Below are positions 9,209-18,554 of a stretch of 64,000 bases of DNA, piece by piece. The notes under the pieces are model-generated. The model searched no databases, was not told the DNA's origin, and saw only the letters and a program-made list of their open reading frames with translations. The translations under genes were made by a program, and so were the position numbers. The stretch's first letter is position 1; every line of letters begins with the position of its first letter. This DNA comes from an uncultured Christensenella sp. (GTDB lineage: Bacteria; Bacillota; Clostridia; Christensenellales; Borkfalkiaceae), in assembly GCA_905203015.1 (NCBI GenBank), contig CAJKUC010000007.1, forward strand, positions 39,650 to 103,649. Direction: 5' to 3'.

Positions 9209-9222
9209 TTTACGCGGGTAAA
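9209..9222. promoter_or_regulatory. Probable LacI-family operator, upstream of the importer operon
   Basis: TTTACGCGGGTAAA matches the lacI-proximal operator at 13 of 14 positions (TTTACTCGGGTAAA). It has TTTAC/GTAAA arms and a central CG. It lies between the regulator stop and the binding-protein gene. The shared palindrome strongly suggests that the same regulator binds both. Confidence 0.75.
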
Positions 9223-9240
9223 AAAATGGATTTATCGGCA

Positions 9241-9281
9241 TTTTTTAGTATAAAAGCCAAATTTTTCAGTATAAAATCCAA
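9241..9281. repeat. Two direct repeats with 21-bp period before the importer operon
   Basis: The 14-base core AGTATAAAANCCAA preceded by a T-run appears at 9241-9260 and again at 9262-9281. The copies differ at two positions and are exactly 21 bp apart, about two helical turns. Each contains TATAAA. The rest of the 306-base gap (9162-9467) shows no gene, and I cannot assign a convincing -35/-10 pair; TATACT at 9294-9299 is a possible -10. Confidence 0.6.
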
Positions 9282-9467
9282 GTTGTGACGCGCTATACTC
9301 CCCTTTTTAAGATTACGACGAACCGATGCATTTTCCGCGAAAAAACGGAAAGCGCTTCGGAAAAAACGCCGTATACCCAATAAATCAAGGTTATCACGGA
9401 ACCTGCCGCGAAGAAACGCACGCGGGAGATTCCGGAAACAAATAAAACCAACCCGGAGGAAAGAAAT

Positions 9468-10862
9468 ATGAAAAAATTGATGTGTTCCGTTCTTGCTCTG
9501 CTCACCGTTTTCACGTGCGTGGGCTGCAGAAGCAGAAGAAACCCCAATGCAAACACCGGCGACGATTACGAAGTGAACCTGCACCCCGATACGAATGTGA
9601 CGGCCACTTTGAGAGTAGCGGTGAACAACTACACTGCCGAACTTAAAATCGTGGACGAACTCGGCGCGCTTTTCAAGAAGAAATATCCCAACGTAACGGT
9701 GAAAGCAGAGCCGTTCGCTTCGGGAATCAGCCAGCAATACTCTTCCTGGTATAACGCGGGCGATATGCCGGATATTCTCATTAACAATACGTTCGATATG
9801 TTCACGTTGAGCGACAAAGGCATTCTTCTGAACCTCGATCCGTATATTAAAGCCGAAGCGGCGGATACCGAAAGCGATTTCGATCTCAACGATTATTACG
9901 AATCTTACCTTAAAATGGGTCAGGAAAACTTCGACGGCGCGCAATACATGATCGCCCGTTCGGCAGACAGAGTGGTGTGCCATTATAACAAGGCGATTTT
10001 CGAGGCTGCGGGCGTGAATATGGATCTTGTGAAAAACGGCTGGACTTGGGACGATTTCTTCACCGTATGCGAAACGCTCCGCACCTGGTACGACGCCAAC
10101 GAACGCGAAGATTATTATCTTCTCGATCCGTACTTCACGTGGGAAGCCGTGTATAATCCGATTTTTGAAGCGGAAGGCGTGCAATATTTCGATGCCGACG
10201 GAAACGTGACGCTGGATAAAGGCGACGCTACCGAAAACGCGCTGAAATTCATCAAATCGATGATGGACAAGAGATACGCCGCTCCCATTTCCGTGGAACA
10301 GGCGGGCATGGAAGCAAACAAAGGCTGCATCCTCTTCCATTCGCAGGCTTCTTCCAACATCGCCACCAAACTTCAGCCCTATTATCCCGGGCAAGCCGTG
10401 GAAGAATTCTACGACGTGGTGACGATGCCCGTATTCGAGGGCAACGAAAAGATCGGCTGCGGCGCGGCGGGCTATTCCGTTTACAGCGGCAGCGAAAACA
10501 GAGATCTTGCCTGGCAGTTCCTTAAAGTGCTGCTTTCCAAAGACGGACAGAACGTAATGGCGGACAGCGGCGCGAACTACGTACCCGTAAGAAAAGACAT
10601 GGCGGATTACAAAGATCCCACCAACCATTGGGGCAAGGGCTTTGAAAACTGCAATATGTCCGCATTCACCTACAATTGCGGCGCAAACGGCGATCCCGAC
10701 TGGAACTGCTACACCACGTTCATCGCGCAGCAAAAGCCCAAGCAGGCAACGAATATCAGCAACGCGATCACCTCGCTGATCTCCTCGTACTGCAACGGAA
10801 ACAGTTATGATACGGTGATCAAGAGTTGTGTAAACGCCATCGAACGCTATATCAGAATGTAA
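9468..10862 (+). CDS. ABC sugar transporter, substrate-binding lipoprotein (CUT1 type)
   Basis: A 464-residue extracellular solute-binding protein of family 1. The signal peptide ends in the lipobox FTCVGC, so C20 should be lipidated and tether the protein to the membrane. The mature part has the usual features: 'ALFKKKYPNVTVKAEPF' near the N-terminus, 'DMPDILINNTFDMF', and a central 'GWTWDDFFTVCETL' segment. It delivers an oligosaccharide to the two downstream permeases. A good ribosome site (GGAGGAA) precedes the start. The ligand cannot be predicted. Confidence 0.92.
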   Translation: MKKLMCSVLALLTVFTCVGCRSRRNPNANTGDDYEVNLHPDTNVTATLRVAVNNYTAELKIVDELGALFKKKYPNVTVKAEPFASGISQQYSSWYNAGDMPDILINNTFDMFTLSDKGILLNLDPYIKAEAADTESDFDLNDYYESYLKMGQENFDGAQYMIARSADRVVCHYNKAIFEAAGVNMDLVKNGWTWDDFFTVCETLRTWYDANEREDYYLLDPYFTWEAVYNPIFEAEGVQYFDADGNVTLDKGDATENALKFIKSMMDKRYAAPISVEQAGMEANKGCILFHSQASSNIATKLQPYYPGQAVEEFYDVVTMPVFEGNEKIGCGAAGYSVYSGSENRDLAWQFLKVLLSKDGQNVMADSGANYVPVRKDMADYKDPTNHWGKGFENCNMSAFTYNCGANGDPDWNCYTTFIAQQKPKQATNISNAITSLISSYCNGNSYDTVIKSCVNAIERYIRM

Positions 10863-10871
10863 GGAGCCGAA

Positions 10872-11822
10872 ATGGAACAAGCAATTACCGCAGAAAAGAC
10901 GGGCACAAAAGACCCGAACATCGGATTCAGGCGGAAACGGGAAATCAAAAAATTCATAACGGGCGTACTGTTTGCCTCGCCCGTTATCATAGGCGTGCTT
11001 TTGTTTACGTTCTGGCCGGCGGTGCAATCTCTCTATTACAGTTTCACCGATTACGACATGTTCAATATCGAACAGTGGGTGGGTTTTCGGAACTACGAGA
11101 TGATTTTCACGCTGGATCCCGATACGAAACAGGTGATCGCCAATACGCTGATTTACGCGGTGATATCCATTCCGCTCAATCTTGTGCTGGGATTCTTTCT
11201 CGCACAGGCGGCAAACTTTAAAATCAAAGGCATCACCGTTTACAGAACGCTTTTCTATCTGCCCGTGATTATCCCCGCCGTAGCAAGCGGTCTGCTGTTC
11301 GTGGATATGTTTCAGGTAGGGCCTTCGGGCATTTTAAACAATATGCTTAAAAACATAGGATTGCCCGCTCTCACCTGGTTCAGCAGCAAAAAAACCGCGC
11401 TTCCCTCGTTCATCTTCATGAACGTGTGGAACGTGGGCGGCGGCATGATCATCTGGCTTTCGTGCTTCAAGCAGATTCCCGTTTCGCTGTACGAAGCGGC
11501 TTCGCTCGACGGCGCGAACGCCTGGCACAAACTTACGTACGTTACGATTCCTATGTCTACCCCCATCATCTTCTACAATCTGATCACGGGGATCATCGGA
11601 TCGCTGCAGGTGAGTTCGTCGCTGATCGTAGGCGGCAACAGCGGCAGAGGGCAGGACAACGCGCTCTACTTTATCGCCGTAAAGATCTACAACGAAGCGT
11701 TCGGATCGATGAATATGGGCTATGCAAGCGCGTTCGCCTGGATATTGTTTGCGTTTATCGCGCTGCTTACTATCCTGATCTTCAAAAAATCGAAATGGGT
11801 GTTTTACGGAGGTGAAGAATGA
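10872..11822 (+). CDS. ABC sugar transporter, permease 1 (MalF/UgpA-like)
   Basis: A 316-residue integral membrane protein with about six membrane segments and the cytoplasmic EAA loop 'EAASLDGANAWHKLTY', which docks the ATPase. The opening region 'FASPVIIGVLLFTFWPAV' is typical of the first CUT1 permease. It starts nine bases after the binding-protein gene, whose stop codon overlaps the ribosome site (TAAGGAG). Confidence 0.93.
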   Translation: MEQAITAEKTGTKDPNIGFRRKREIKKFITGVLFASPVIIGVLLFTFWPAVQSLYYSFTDYDMFNIEQWVGFRNYEMIFTLDPDTKQVIANTLIYAVISIPLNLVLGFFLAQAANFKIKGITVYRTLFYLPVIIPAVASGLLFVDMFQVGPSGILNNMLKNIGLPALTWFSSKKTALPSFIFMNVWNVGGGMIIWLSCFKQIPVSLYEAASLDGANAWHKLTYVTIPMSTPIIFYNLITGIIGSLQVSSSLIVGGNSGRGQDNALYFIAVKIYNEAFGSMNMGYASAFAWILFAFIALLTILIFKKSKWVFYGGEE

Positions 11823-12694
11823 CGATTCCGGAAATTGTAAACGATTCCGCAAAGACCTCCCGCGGAGCAAGGGCATACAAGACGTTTATCAAAGCGTTGC
11901 AATATCTGCTGCTTACGCTGATCGCGATCGTACTTGCGTTTCCTTTCTTCCTTTTGATTTCGCGTTCGTTCATGACGGAGGCGGATATCAACGCGGCGAA
12001 AATCTTCCCCACGCACCCTACGTTCGCAAATTACAAGACGATCTTTCAGAAAAACAACTACATGCTTTACACCTGGAACACGATTAAAGTGGTGGGCTGT
12101 AACATGATTCTCGTTCCCCTTTCCGCGTCGCTTTGCGCGTACGCTTTTTCGCGGCTGGAATGGAAAGGAAGAGAATTCGTGTTCTCGTGCGTGCTCGCCA
12201 CGATCATGATTCCCGGAACGGTGCTGCAGATTCCCCTTTACGTTATGTTCTACGATTTCGGTTGGCTGGGATCTTTGAAACCGCTGATTATTCCCGCGGC
12301 GTTCGGCGGCGGCGCGATCAATATCTTTTTGCTTCGCCAGTTTATGAAAGGTATCCCCAAAGAAATGGACGAAGCGGCGATCATCGACGGCGCAAACGCT
12401 TTCAGACGGTATCTTCTTTTATTGCCGCTCTGCTCGCCGATTCTCATTTACGTGATCGTGGGAACGTTCTCGAGCGGCTGGAGCGATTTCTTCGGCCCCC
12501 TCGTATACCTTACGAAACGCGAAACGTACACCCTTGCCGTGATTATCTATCAGGACTCTCTGGCAAGCGAACTTTCGGGCGCGAATCTGAAAATGGCTGC
12601 GGGCGCGTTTATGTCGCTCTTCCCCGCGATCCTCTTCGTACTGTATCAGCGCAAACTGATCGACGGAATCATGGTGGGCGCGGTGAAAGGATAA
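11819..12694 (+). CDS. ABC sugar transporter, permease 2 (MalG/UgpE-like)
   Basis: A 291-residue permease with about six membrane segments and the EAA loop 'DEAAIIDGANAFRRYLL'. It overlaps permease 1 by four bases (ATGA) and has a GGAGGTGA ribosome site inside the upstream gene, so the two are translationally coupled. It completes the membrane part of the importer. No ATP-binding subunit follows. Confidence 0.93.
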   Translation: MTIPEIVNDSAKTSRGARAYKTFIKALQYLLLTLIAIVLAFPFFLLISRSFMTEADINAAKIFPTHPTFANYKTIFQKNNYMLYTWNTIKVVGCNMILVPLSASLCAYAFSRLEWKGREFVFSCVLATIMIPGTVLQIPLYVMFYDFGWLGSLKPLIIPAAFGGGAINIFLLRQFMKGIPKEMDEAAIIDGANAFRRYLLLLPLCSPILIYVIVGTFSSGWSDFFGPLVYLTKRETYTLAVIIYQDSLASELSGANLKMAAGAFMSLFPAILFVLYQRKLIDGIMVGAVKG

Positions 12695-12762
12695 AACTTC
12701 GGCTTTCTCTGCGAAATACATAAAAAAATCGCAGAATAAAAAATATATTTCAGGAGGAAATT

Positions 12763-15700
12763 ATGATTAAAAAAGCAGGCAAAAAATGGCTTATCGCAAC
12801 GCTCGGCATGTGCACCGCGCTTACGGTGAGCGTCGGTGCGGCGACATTCGGCAACAACGACGAAATTCCGGCAAACGCCGCCGAAAAAGAGGTGGAAGAT
12901 ATTATCGACCTTTCCAAAGGCATTAAAGAATCTGTCGGGCAGCCCAACGGAGACGCTGCCGGAAACGCCCTGAATTTCCACTTTAAGAACGTAAATATGG
13001 CAGACGGCAGTTACCTCGAAAAACTGATGGGCGACTATGTGGTGGTCTCCACCGCCTCGGCGAGCAAAACCGTAACGCAGTGGACGAGCGACGCCGGCGG
13101 TACGCGTGCGTTCAGAATGGCTGTGTACGGCGGCGGCATGTACCTGATGTGCGAAAACAACGTTCTCTCGGTGGATTCCATTCAATACGTTACGTTCAAA
13201 AAAGGATTTACCCTTTACGAAGGAACCGACGGAACGGACGGCGACTGGGTATTCACCCGTACGGCGAGCACGAAAGTGGAAGGAACGGAATTCCCCTCCG
13301 ATCTGAAACTTTACGTAAACCGCACCGCGGGCATGTATCAGTATGCCGCCGCTTCCCTTTCGATTGCGAGCGCGCCTGCGAAAACCTCATACACCACGGG
13401 CGATACGTTCGACCCCGCAGGTATGACGATTGCAGTAGCCACCGAAACGAACGGCACGAAAACGATTGCCGTCTCCTCGGCGATGTGCACGGCGGATCTT
13501 TCCGAAGCGGGCGAAAAGACCGTGACGATTTCTTACGGCGGGCAAACCGTAACGCAAAATATCACCGTAAACGATCCTGCGAAGATTCTTACGGGCATTG
13601 CATACAAGAGCGGCTCGATTTCGATCGAACAGAACGGTACGTTCGGGCAGATGACTTTAAACGATCTTAAAGCCACCGCCACGTACGAAGGCGGAGAAAC
13701 AAAGGAAATCGCCGTCACTGCCGATATGATCTCGGTGGATCCTTCCGAACCCGGCGAAAGAAAAGGCAAAATCGTTTACGCCGAAGGCAATACCGCGATG
13801 ACCTGCGACATCACCGTCACCGTAACCGAAAGAACTTCGGATTATACCGCGGAAAACATGTACGTTATTCCGCAGGACGGCTACTATGCGGGCGAAAACG
13901 GAGCGAATCTTAAACTCAACGATTCGGGCATCAGCATCTGGTTTACCACGAACGCCGGTTTCGGGAAAGAAACGGCTTTTCAAGGGCTGACGGGAGGAAC
14001 GGACGGCTGGTATGACGGCGACGCATTCAAAGCCGTGTACGGCGAAATCAAATCGCACGTGCTTTTAAACGGCAAAACGTTCGACGAACTCAACGCCGAA
14101 GGCGCGGGGCTCGCAAGACTTTGCATGGGCTGGTTCGGCGAAGGACAATACTGTCTGCGCGTACATACGGACGGCACGTTCAGATACTCCGATCTTAAAA
14201 CGGTAACCCTGCTGAGAGGTTTCCAGATGTACGGCAACACAGGGAAAGCGCTCGGCGCGAAAACCCCTTGCGATTACACGTTTGAAGTGGTGGATAAGCC
14301 GGGCACGACGGATAAAATGCCGGTGAGAAAGACGGAAAGCATTTCGATCGTTTCCGCCCCCGCCAAGACGGTGTACACGAAAGGCGATAAATTTGAATCG
14401 AGCGGCATGACGGTGAAAGCCGTATATACCGACGGCGGCGAAAAAACCTTCTCCGTGAAAGACAGAATGATTTCGTACGATTTCTCCGAAGCGGGAACGA
14501 AAGACGTGACCGTTACCTACAACGGAGCGACCGTTGTGCAGACCGTTACCGTGAACGAACCCGTTGCTACGATTACGGGCATCGCGGTGAAAGACAACGC
14601 GAAACTCTTCCTTAAGCAGTATTCGCTTACGAGCGAACTGACGCCCGACGCGAAGATCGTTGTTTCTTATTCGGACGATACCACCGAAGAAATCGCGCTT
14701 ACCCTCGATATGATCAGCGGCTACACGAACGAAACGACGGGCGATTTCAAGGCGACGGTGACCTATAAAGGCAACACCTGCGAAATCGGCTACACCGTGG
14801 CGGCGTACAGCGGAAAATCTTATTTCAAAGGCGTAAATTACGCGCCGATTTACGGAACGGAAGGCACGGGTTACGCTACGCTGAACGGAATCGACGATAT
14901 TACGGAAGGCCTTAAAGCGTTATGGGACGTAGACAAGGCGCAATCGCTTGTTATCGGCAAAACCAACGGCGACCTCGTCACCATCAACGGCGTTACCCTT
15001 ACGCAACTGGTGAAAGAAGGAAAAATGGCCCGTATGTTAATGTACGGAAAAAATTTCGGCTTCCACAGCGACGACGCGGCGTTCATGGCGTCCCTGAAAA
15101 ACGGGGCGGAAATCTGCCTGCTTCCCGGCTTTGCCTGGGTGACCAACGCTTCCGACGCGTGGGGTAAAGGAACGCCAGAAACCTACGTGCCCATCGAAAA
15201 CGCCGTGATCACCGAACCCACCTATTTCTGCTTTAAAAACGGCAACGTTTCCAAAGTGATCGAGAGCGTCGCTTTGAACGGAACGCCCAAGGAAACCTAC
15301 CGTCAGGGCGACGTGATCGACGTGAACGGACTTACCCTTTCGGTGAAATACAAGGGCTTTGCCGCAGAAAACGTAGCCCTCACCGCCGATATGTGCGACT
15401 ATGATTTCACTACGGCCGGCGAAAAGACTGTGAGCGTTACCTACGACGGAAAAACGCTTACTTTCAACGTAACCGTACAGGACGTGTATCTGACGGGCAT
15501 TACGATCGTTTCGGAACCGACGAAGAAAACGTACGATTTCGCGATCGACAACGAACTGGATCTTACGGGCTTTGCCGTAAAAGCGATCTACAACAACGGC
15601 ACGGAAGAAGAAATCAACATCGACAGCCTTACGATCAGAGGATTCGATTCTCATGCGTTCGGCGTACAGACCATCACCGCCGTTTACGGCGAATTCAACG

Positions 15701-16635
15701 CGACCTTCGACGTGGAAGTGAAAAACGTTTCCGACGGCAAATATCTCGGCATCGATTACGTTTCCGCGGCTACCTCTTTTGAAGGCTCGCAGCACAACTC
15801 CCTCGTGATTTCGTTCACGCTGAACGGTATGCACGAAGATCTGAACAGTTTCTGGGGCGCGGATAAACTGGATTACGTTGCGGATTATATGCTGATCAAC
15901 GGCAAGAAGGTTTCCGATCTGATCAAGGAAGGCAAAGTCACCCGTCTTGCGGTGTGGACTTCGCAACTTGTAATCCACCTCGACACGAACTCTCTCGTGC
16001 CCGCTACGTGGGTGGATAAACGCACCGACAAGAATGATCCGAACGACAAAGGACAGCATTACGTGGAAGGCGTTTCCGAAGTGGTGAAAACGGTGACGTT
16101 CCTGCCCGGATTCCAGTGGTACACCGTGAACGGCGTGCTGGCGGGAGACCTTTGGGGCAACGACAACGCTTATCAGTATGCCACGCCGATTCCCGGCGCC
16201 GTGCTGAAAGAAACGATTACCATCAGAAACGAAGACGGCTACGGCTGGACGAGACCTTTGAAAACGGACGGAAACAACAACATCGCTTCCGACGCTCTTA
16301 CGATCGTATCGCTGCCGAACAAAACCGTTTACGCGCCCGGCGAAAGACTGGAACTTGCCGGATTACAGATCAAAGCGAAATACGAAGACGGCGGCGAAGA
16401 GATCATCACCGTAGGCGCAAGCGAAATCGACGGCTTTAAAAAGGACGTGACGGGCAAGCAAACCCTTTCCTACACCTACTTCGGGCAGACCGTAACCTTC
16501 GACATCACCGTGGAAGAACCGCAGCCCGAAAAGAAGAAAGGCTGCCGCGGCGCGATTGTATCCTCCGCAGGCGTATTCGCCCTCGGCGTTGCCGCTCTGG
16601 CGTTTGTATTCGGGAAAAAAGAAAATGAAGAATAA
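12763..16635 (+). CDS. Membrane-anchored surface protein with seven Ig-like domains
   Basis: A 1290-residue extracellular protein. It has a signal peptide (hydrophobic stretch about 9-27), seven bacterial Ig-like domains of the group 3 type (about 198-270, 274-354, 525-598, 602-682, 832-906, 909-987, 1177-1253), and a C-terminal anchor: EKKKGC, a hydrophobic helix, then a charged tail. Between the Ig domains lie four modules I do not recognise (about 45-190, 360-522, 684-825, 988-1172). Modules 2-4 share an 'NGK/NGV..L..EGK..RL' segment and a later '..LPGF.W' segment. No catalytic motif is seen. A glycan-binding or adhesive role is inferred from the operon. Confidence 0.85.
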   Translation: MIKKAGKKWLIATLGMCTALTVSVGAATFGNNDEIPANAAEKEVEDIIDLSKGIKESVGQPNGDAAGNALNFHFKNVNMADGSYLEKLMGDYVVVSTASASKTVTQWTSDAGGTRAFRMAVYGGGMYLMCENNVLSVDSIQYVTFKKGFTLYEGTDGTDGDWVFTRTASTKVEGTEFPSDLKLYVNRTAGMYQYAAASLSIASAPAKTSYTTGDTFDPAGMTIAVATETNGTKTIAVSSAMCTADLSEAGEKTVTISYGGQTVTQNITVNDPAKILTGIAYKSGSISIEQNGTFGQMTLNDLKATATYEGGETKEIAVTADMISVDPSEPGERKGKIVYAEGNTAMTCDITVTVTERTSDYTAENMYVIPQDGYYAGENGANLKLNDSGISIWFTTNAGFGKETAFQGLTGGTDGWYDGDAFKAVYGEIKSHVLLNGKTFDELNAEGAGLARLCMGWFGEGQYCLRVHTDGTFRYSDLKTVTLLRGFQMYGNTGKALGAKTPCDYTFEVVDKPGTTDKMPVRKTESISIVSAPAKTVYTKGDKFESSGMTVKAVYTDGGEKTFSVKDRMISYDFSEAGTKDVTVTYNGATVVQTVTVNEPVATITGIAVKDNAKLFLKQYSLTSELTPDAKIVVSYSDDTTEEIALTLDMISGYTNETTGDFKATVTYKGNTCEIGYTVAAYSGKSYFKGVNYAPIYGTEGTGYATLNGIDDITEGLKALWDVDKAQSLVIGKTNGDLVTINGVTLTQLVKEGKMARMLMYGKNFGFHSDDAAFMASLKNGAEICLLPGFAWVTNASDAWGKGTPETYVPIENAVITEPTYFCFKNGNVSKVIESVALNGTPKETYRQGDVIDVNGLTLSVKYKGFAAENVALTADMCDYDFTTAGEKTVSVTYDGKTLTFNVTVQDVYLTGITIVSEPTKKTYDFAIDNELDLTGFAVKAIYNNGTEEEINIDSLTIRGFDSHAFGVQTITAVYGEFNATFDVEVKNVSDGKYLGIDYVSAATSFEGSQHNSLVISFTLNGMHEDLNSFWGADKLDYVADYMLINGKKVSDLIKEGKVTRLAVWTSQLVIHLDTNSLVPATWVDKRTDKNDPNDKGQHYVEGVSEVVKTVTFLPGFQWYTVNGVLAGDLWGNDNAYQYATPIPGAVLKETITIRNEDGYGWTRPLKTDGNNNIASDALTIVSLPNKTVYAPGERLELAGLQIKAKYEDGGEEIITVGASEIDGFKKDVTGKQTLSYTYFGQTVTFDITVEEPQPEKKKGCRGAIVSSAGVFALGVAALAFVFGKKENEE

Positions 16636-18469
16636 AATGAAAATTGCAAGCGGTCTGCTTGCGTGTACGTTCGTTCTTTCCGCCGCTTCGTGCGGCGGGA
16701 ACAACGACGCCGATCCGGATATTCCGGGCTATGACGAATCTCAACGCGTGGAAGACACGCGCAACATCACCGATCAGGAATACACCGCTTTGAACATCGC
16801 GGGAACGGACGACTACGGCAGAACGATCGTTACCGTCGACGGAAAATCGGATGACGAAGCGTACGTGGGAATGTTCTTCTTCCTCTCTTTGGGACAACAT
16901 TCCAATCACAGAGGCATTTACGATATCAGCAAGATCACGCAGGACGGGCTGGACCTCGACGCGTTCCAGGGAAATACGAGATCTTCTCCCCTTGGCTCGG
17001 CGCATTTCTGGGGCGAACCCGTGTTCGGATATTACAATTCCGCCGACGAATGGGTGATCCGCAAACAGATCGAAATGCTTACGCTTGCGGGCATCGATTT
17101 CATCGCGCTCGATACTTCCAACGCGGTGACGTATCAATCCGTAACGGACGTGCTCTTCCCTATCATGCTGGAATACTACAACAAGGGCTGGAACGTGCCT
17201 AAGGTGATGTACTACATCGCCAACAACGACGGTAAAAACGAAACGTATCCCAAAACTTTACGCGAAGTGTACAACTATTTCTACGCAAACGATACGTATA
17301 AAGATCTTTGGTTCTGCCCGAACGGCAAGCCGATGATCACGCGTCACGAACTGGCAAGCGACGAATTTTTATCTACGTTCGACGGCGGAATCTACCTCGA
17401 TTTCTTCGATTTCCGCACCCGTCAGTGGCCGATCAACGACTATGAAAAGCCCGACGGCGCGGCATGGATGGAATTCGAGTATCCGCAACCGCTGCACACC
17501 GACTGGATCAGCATTTCCGTAGCGCAGCATTACAGCGTGCGTTTCAGCGATACGGTAGGCACGCACGGCAGAGGCTGGGACGAAACCACCGGAAAGAACG
17601 ATCACGAGAATTTCGGAAAAGGACTCAACTACCAGACGCAATGGGAAACGGCTTATAAGTACCAGAGCCTGGGGCAGACGGTGAAATACGCCTTCATCAC
17701 GGGCTGGAACGAATGGGTGGCGGAAAAGATGTACGATTCCAAAACGAATACCTATTTCACCGTGGATACGTTCGACGAAGAATATTCGCGGGATATAGAG
17801 CCCAGCGTAAACAGCAAAGTGGCGGACAATTTCTACATGCAGACCATCCGTAACATCCGCACTTTCAATTACACCGAGGCTAAGCATTACGTTTATCCCA
17901 AACTGACGATCGACGCATCCGTCGACGATTCGCAGTGGAACTCCGTACGTTCTTACGTGGATTTCACGGGAGATTGCAAAGACAGAAACTCGAAAGGCAT
18001 GGTGGGCAGCGTCACCTACACGGATACTTCGGGCAGAAACGACATCGAAACCGTGAAAGTGGCGCGCGACGACGAATATATGTACTTCCGCGTAACCACG
18101 GCGGACGACGTAACGCCGTATCAGAGCGGCGACGAGAAATGGATGAACATTCTCATCAAAACCGACAACGCAAGAAATCAATGGAACGGCTACAATTACG
18201 TGCTGAACCGTTCGGTGGACGGCAATAAAACGGCGGTGATGAAAGCGGACGGGAAAGGCGGCCTGACGAAAAAAGCCGACGGGGAAGTGTACGTTTACGG
18301 AAAAACGATGATCGTGAAAGTGAAACTTTCCGATCTCGGATTATCTTCCACGAACTACCATATAGAATTCAAAGTGGCGGATAACGTTGCGGATTACGAT
18401 CACGTCGAACTGTATCGTTCGGGCGACGCCGCGCCGATCGGCAGACTCAACTATTCTTACGGCTATTAA
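16625..18469 (+). CDS. GH99/GH71-like glycoside hydrolase lipoprotein with C-terminal CBM9-like domain
   Basis: A 614-residue lipoprotein, taking ATG 16625 as start because it gives a proper signal peptide with lipobox SAASC (C23). It overlaps the previous gene by 11 bases; ATG 16637 is an alternative. The catalytic part resembles the GH71/GH99/WbsX group of barrel proteins: 'EMLTLAGIDFIALDTSN', 'ISVAQHYSVRF' and 'FITGWNEWVAEKM' near the end of the barrel. That group includes endo-acting mannanases and mannosidases. From about residue 425 a beta-rich domain ('DASVDDSQWNSV', 'VKVARDDEYMYFRV') looks like a CBM9/DOMON-type carbohydrate-binding domain. The exact GH family is not certain. Confidence 0.75.
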   Translation: MKNKMKIASGLLACTFVLSAASCGGNNDADPDIPGYDESQRVEDTRNITDQEYTALNIAGTDDYGRTIVTVDGKSDDEAYVGMFFFLSLGQHSNHRGIYDISKITQDGLDLDAFQGNTRSSPLGSAHFWGEPVFGYYNSADEWVIRKQIEMLTLAGIDFIALDTSNAVTYQSVTDVLFPIMLEYYNKGWNVPKVMYYIANNDGKNETYPKTLREVYNYFYANDTYKDLWFCPNGKPMITRHELASDEFLSTFDGGIYLDFFDFRTRQWPINDYEKPDGAAWMEFEYPQPLHTDWISISVAQHYSVRFSDTVGTHGRGWDETTGKNDHENFGKGLNYQTQWETAYKYQSLGQTVKYAFITGWNEWVAEKMYDSKTNTYFTVDTFDEEYSRDIEPSVNSKVADNFYMQTIRNIRTFNYTEAKHYVYPKLTIDASVDDSQWNSVRSYVDFTGDCKDRNSKGMVGSVTYTDTSGRNDIETVKVARDDEYMYFRVTTADDVTPYQSGDEKWMNILIKTDNARNQWNGYNYVLNRSVDGNKTAVMKADGKGGLTKKADGEVYVYGKTMIVKVKLSDLGLSSTNYHIEFKVADNVADYDHVELYRSGDAAPIGRLNYSYGY

Positions 18470-18479
18470 ACAAATGCTT

Positions 18480-18512
18480 GTCCGCTGCGGTCGGCGGTAG
18501 ATCGCAGCGGAC
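18480..18512 (+). other. Strong intercistronic hairpin
   Basis: GTCCGCTGCG (18480-18489) pairs perfectly with CGCAGCGGAC (18503-18512). No T-run follows directly, so a full terminator is unlikely. It may stabilise the upstream mRNA or set different expression levels inside the operon. Confidence 0.55.
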
Positions 18513-18554
18513 TCTCCCTTTGAAAAAACAATTTTTTAAAGACAAATTCAAACC

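Noticed and set aside
9210..11027. Long open frame (605 codons) on the minus strand across the first binding-protein gene
   Set aside because: It lies antisense to a well-supported lipoprotein gene, has no recognisable domain, and its His/Phe/Arg/Val-rich composition is what the reverse complement of GAA- and GCG-rich codons gives.
15037..16059. 340-codon antisense frame in the Ig-repeat gene
   Set aside because: No ribosome site, no domain; it reflects the repeated codon pattern of the opposite strand.
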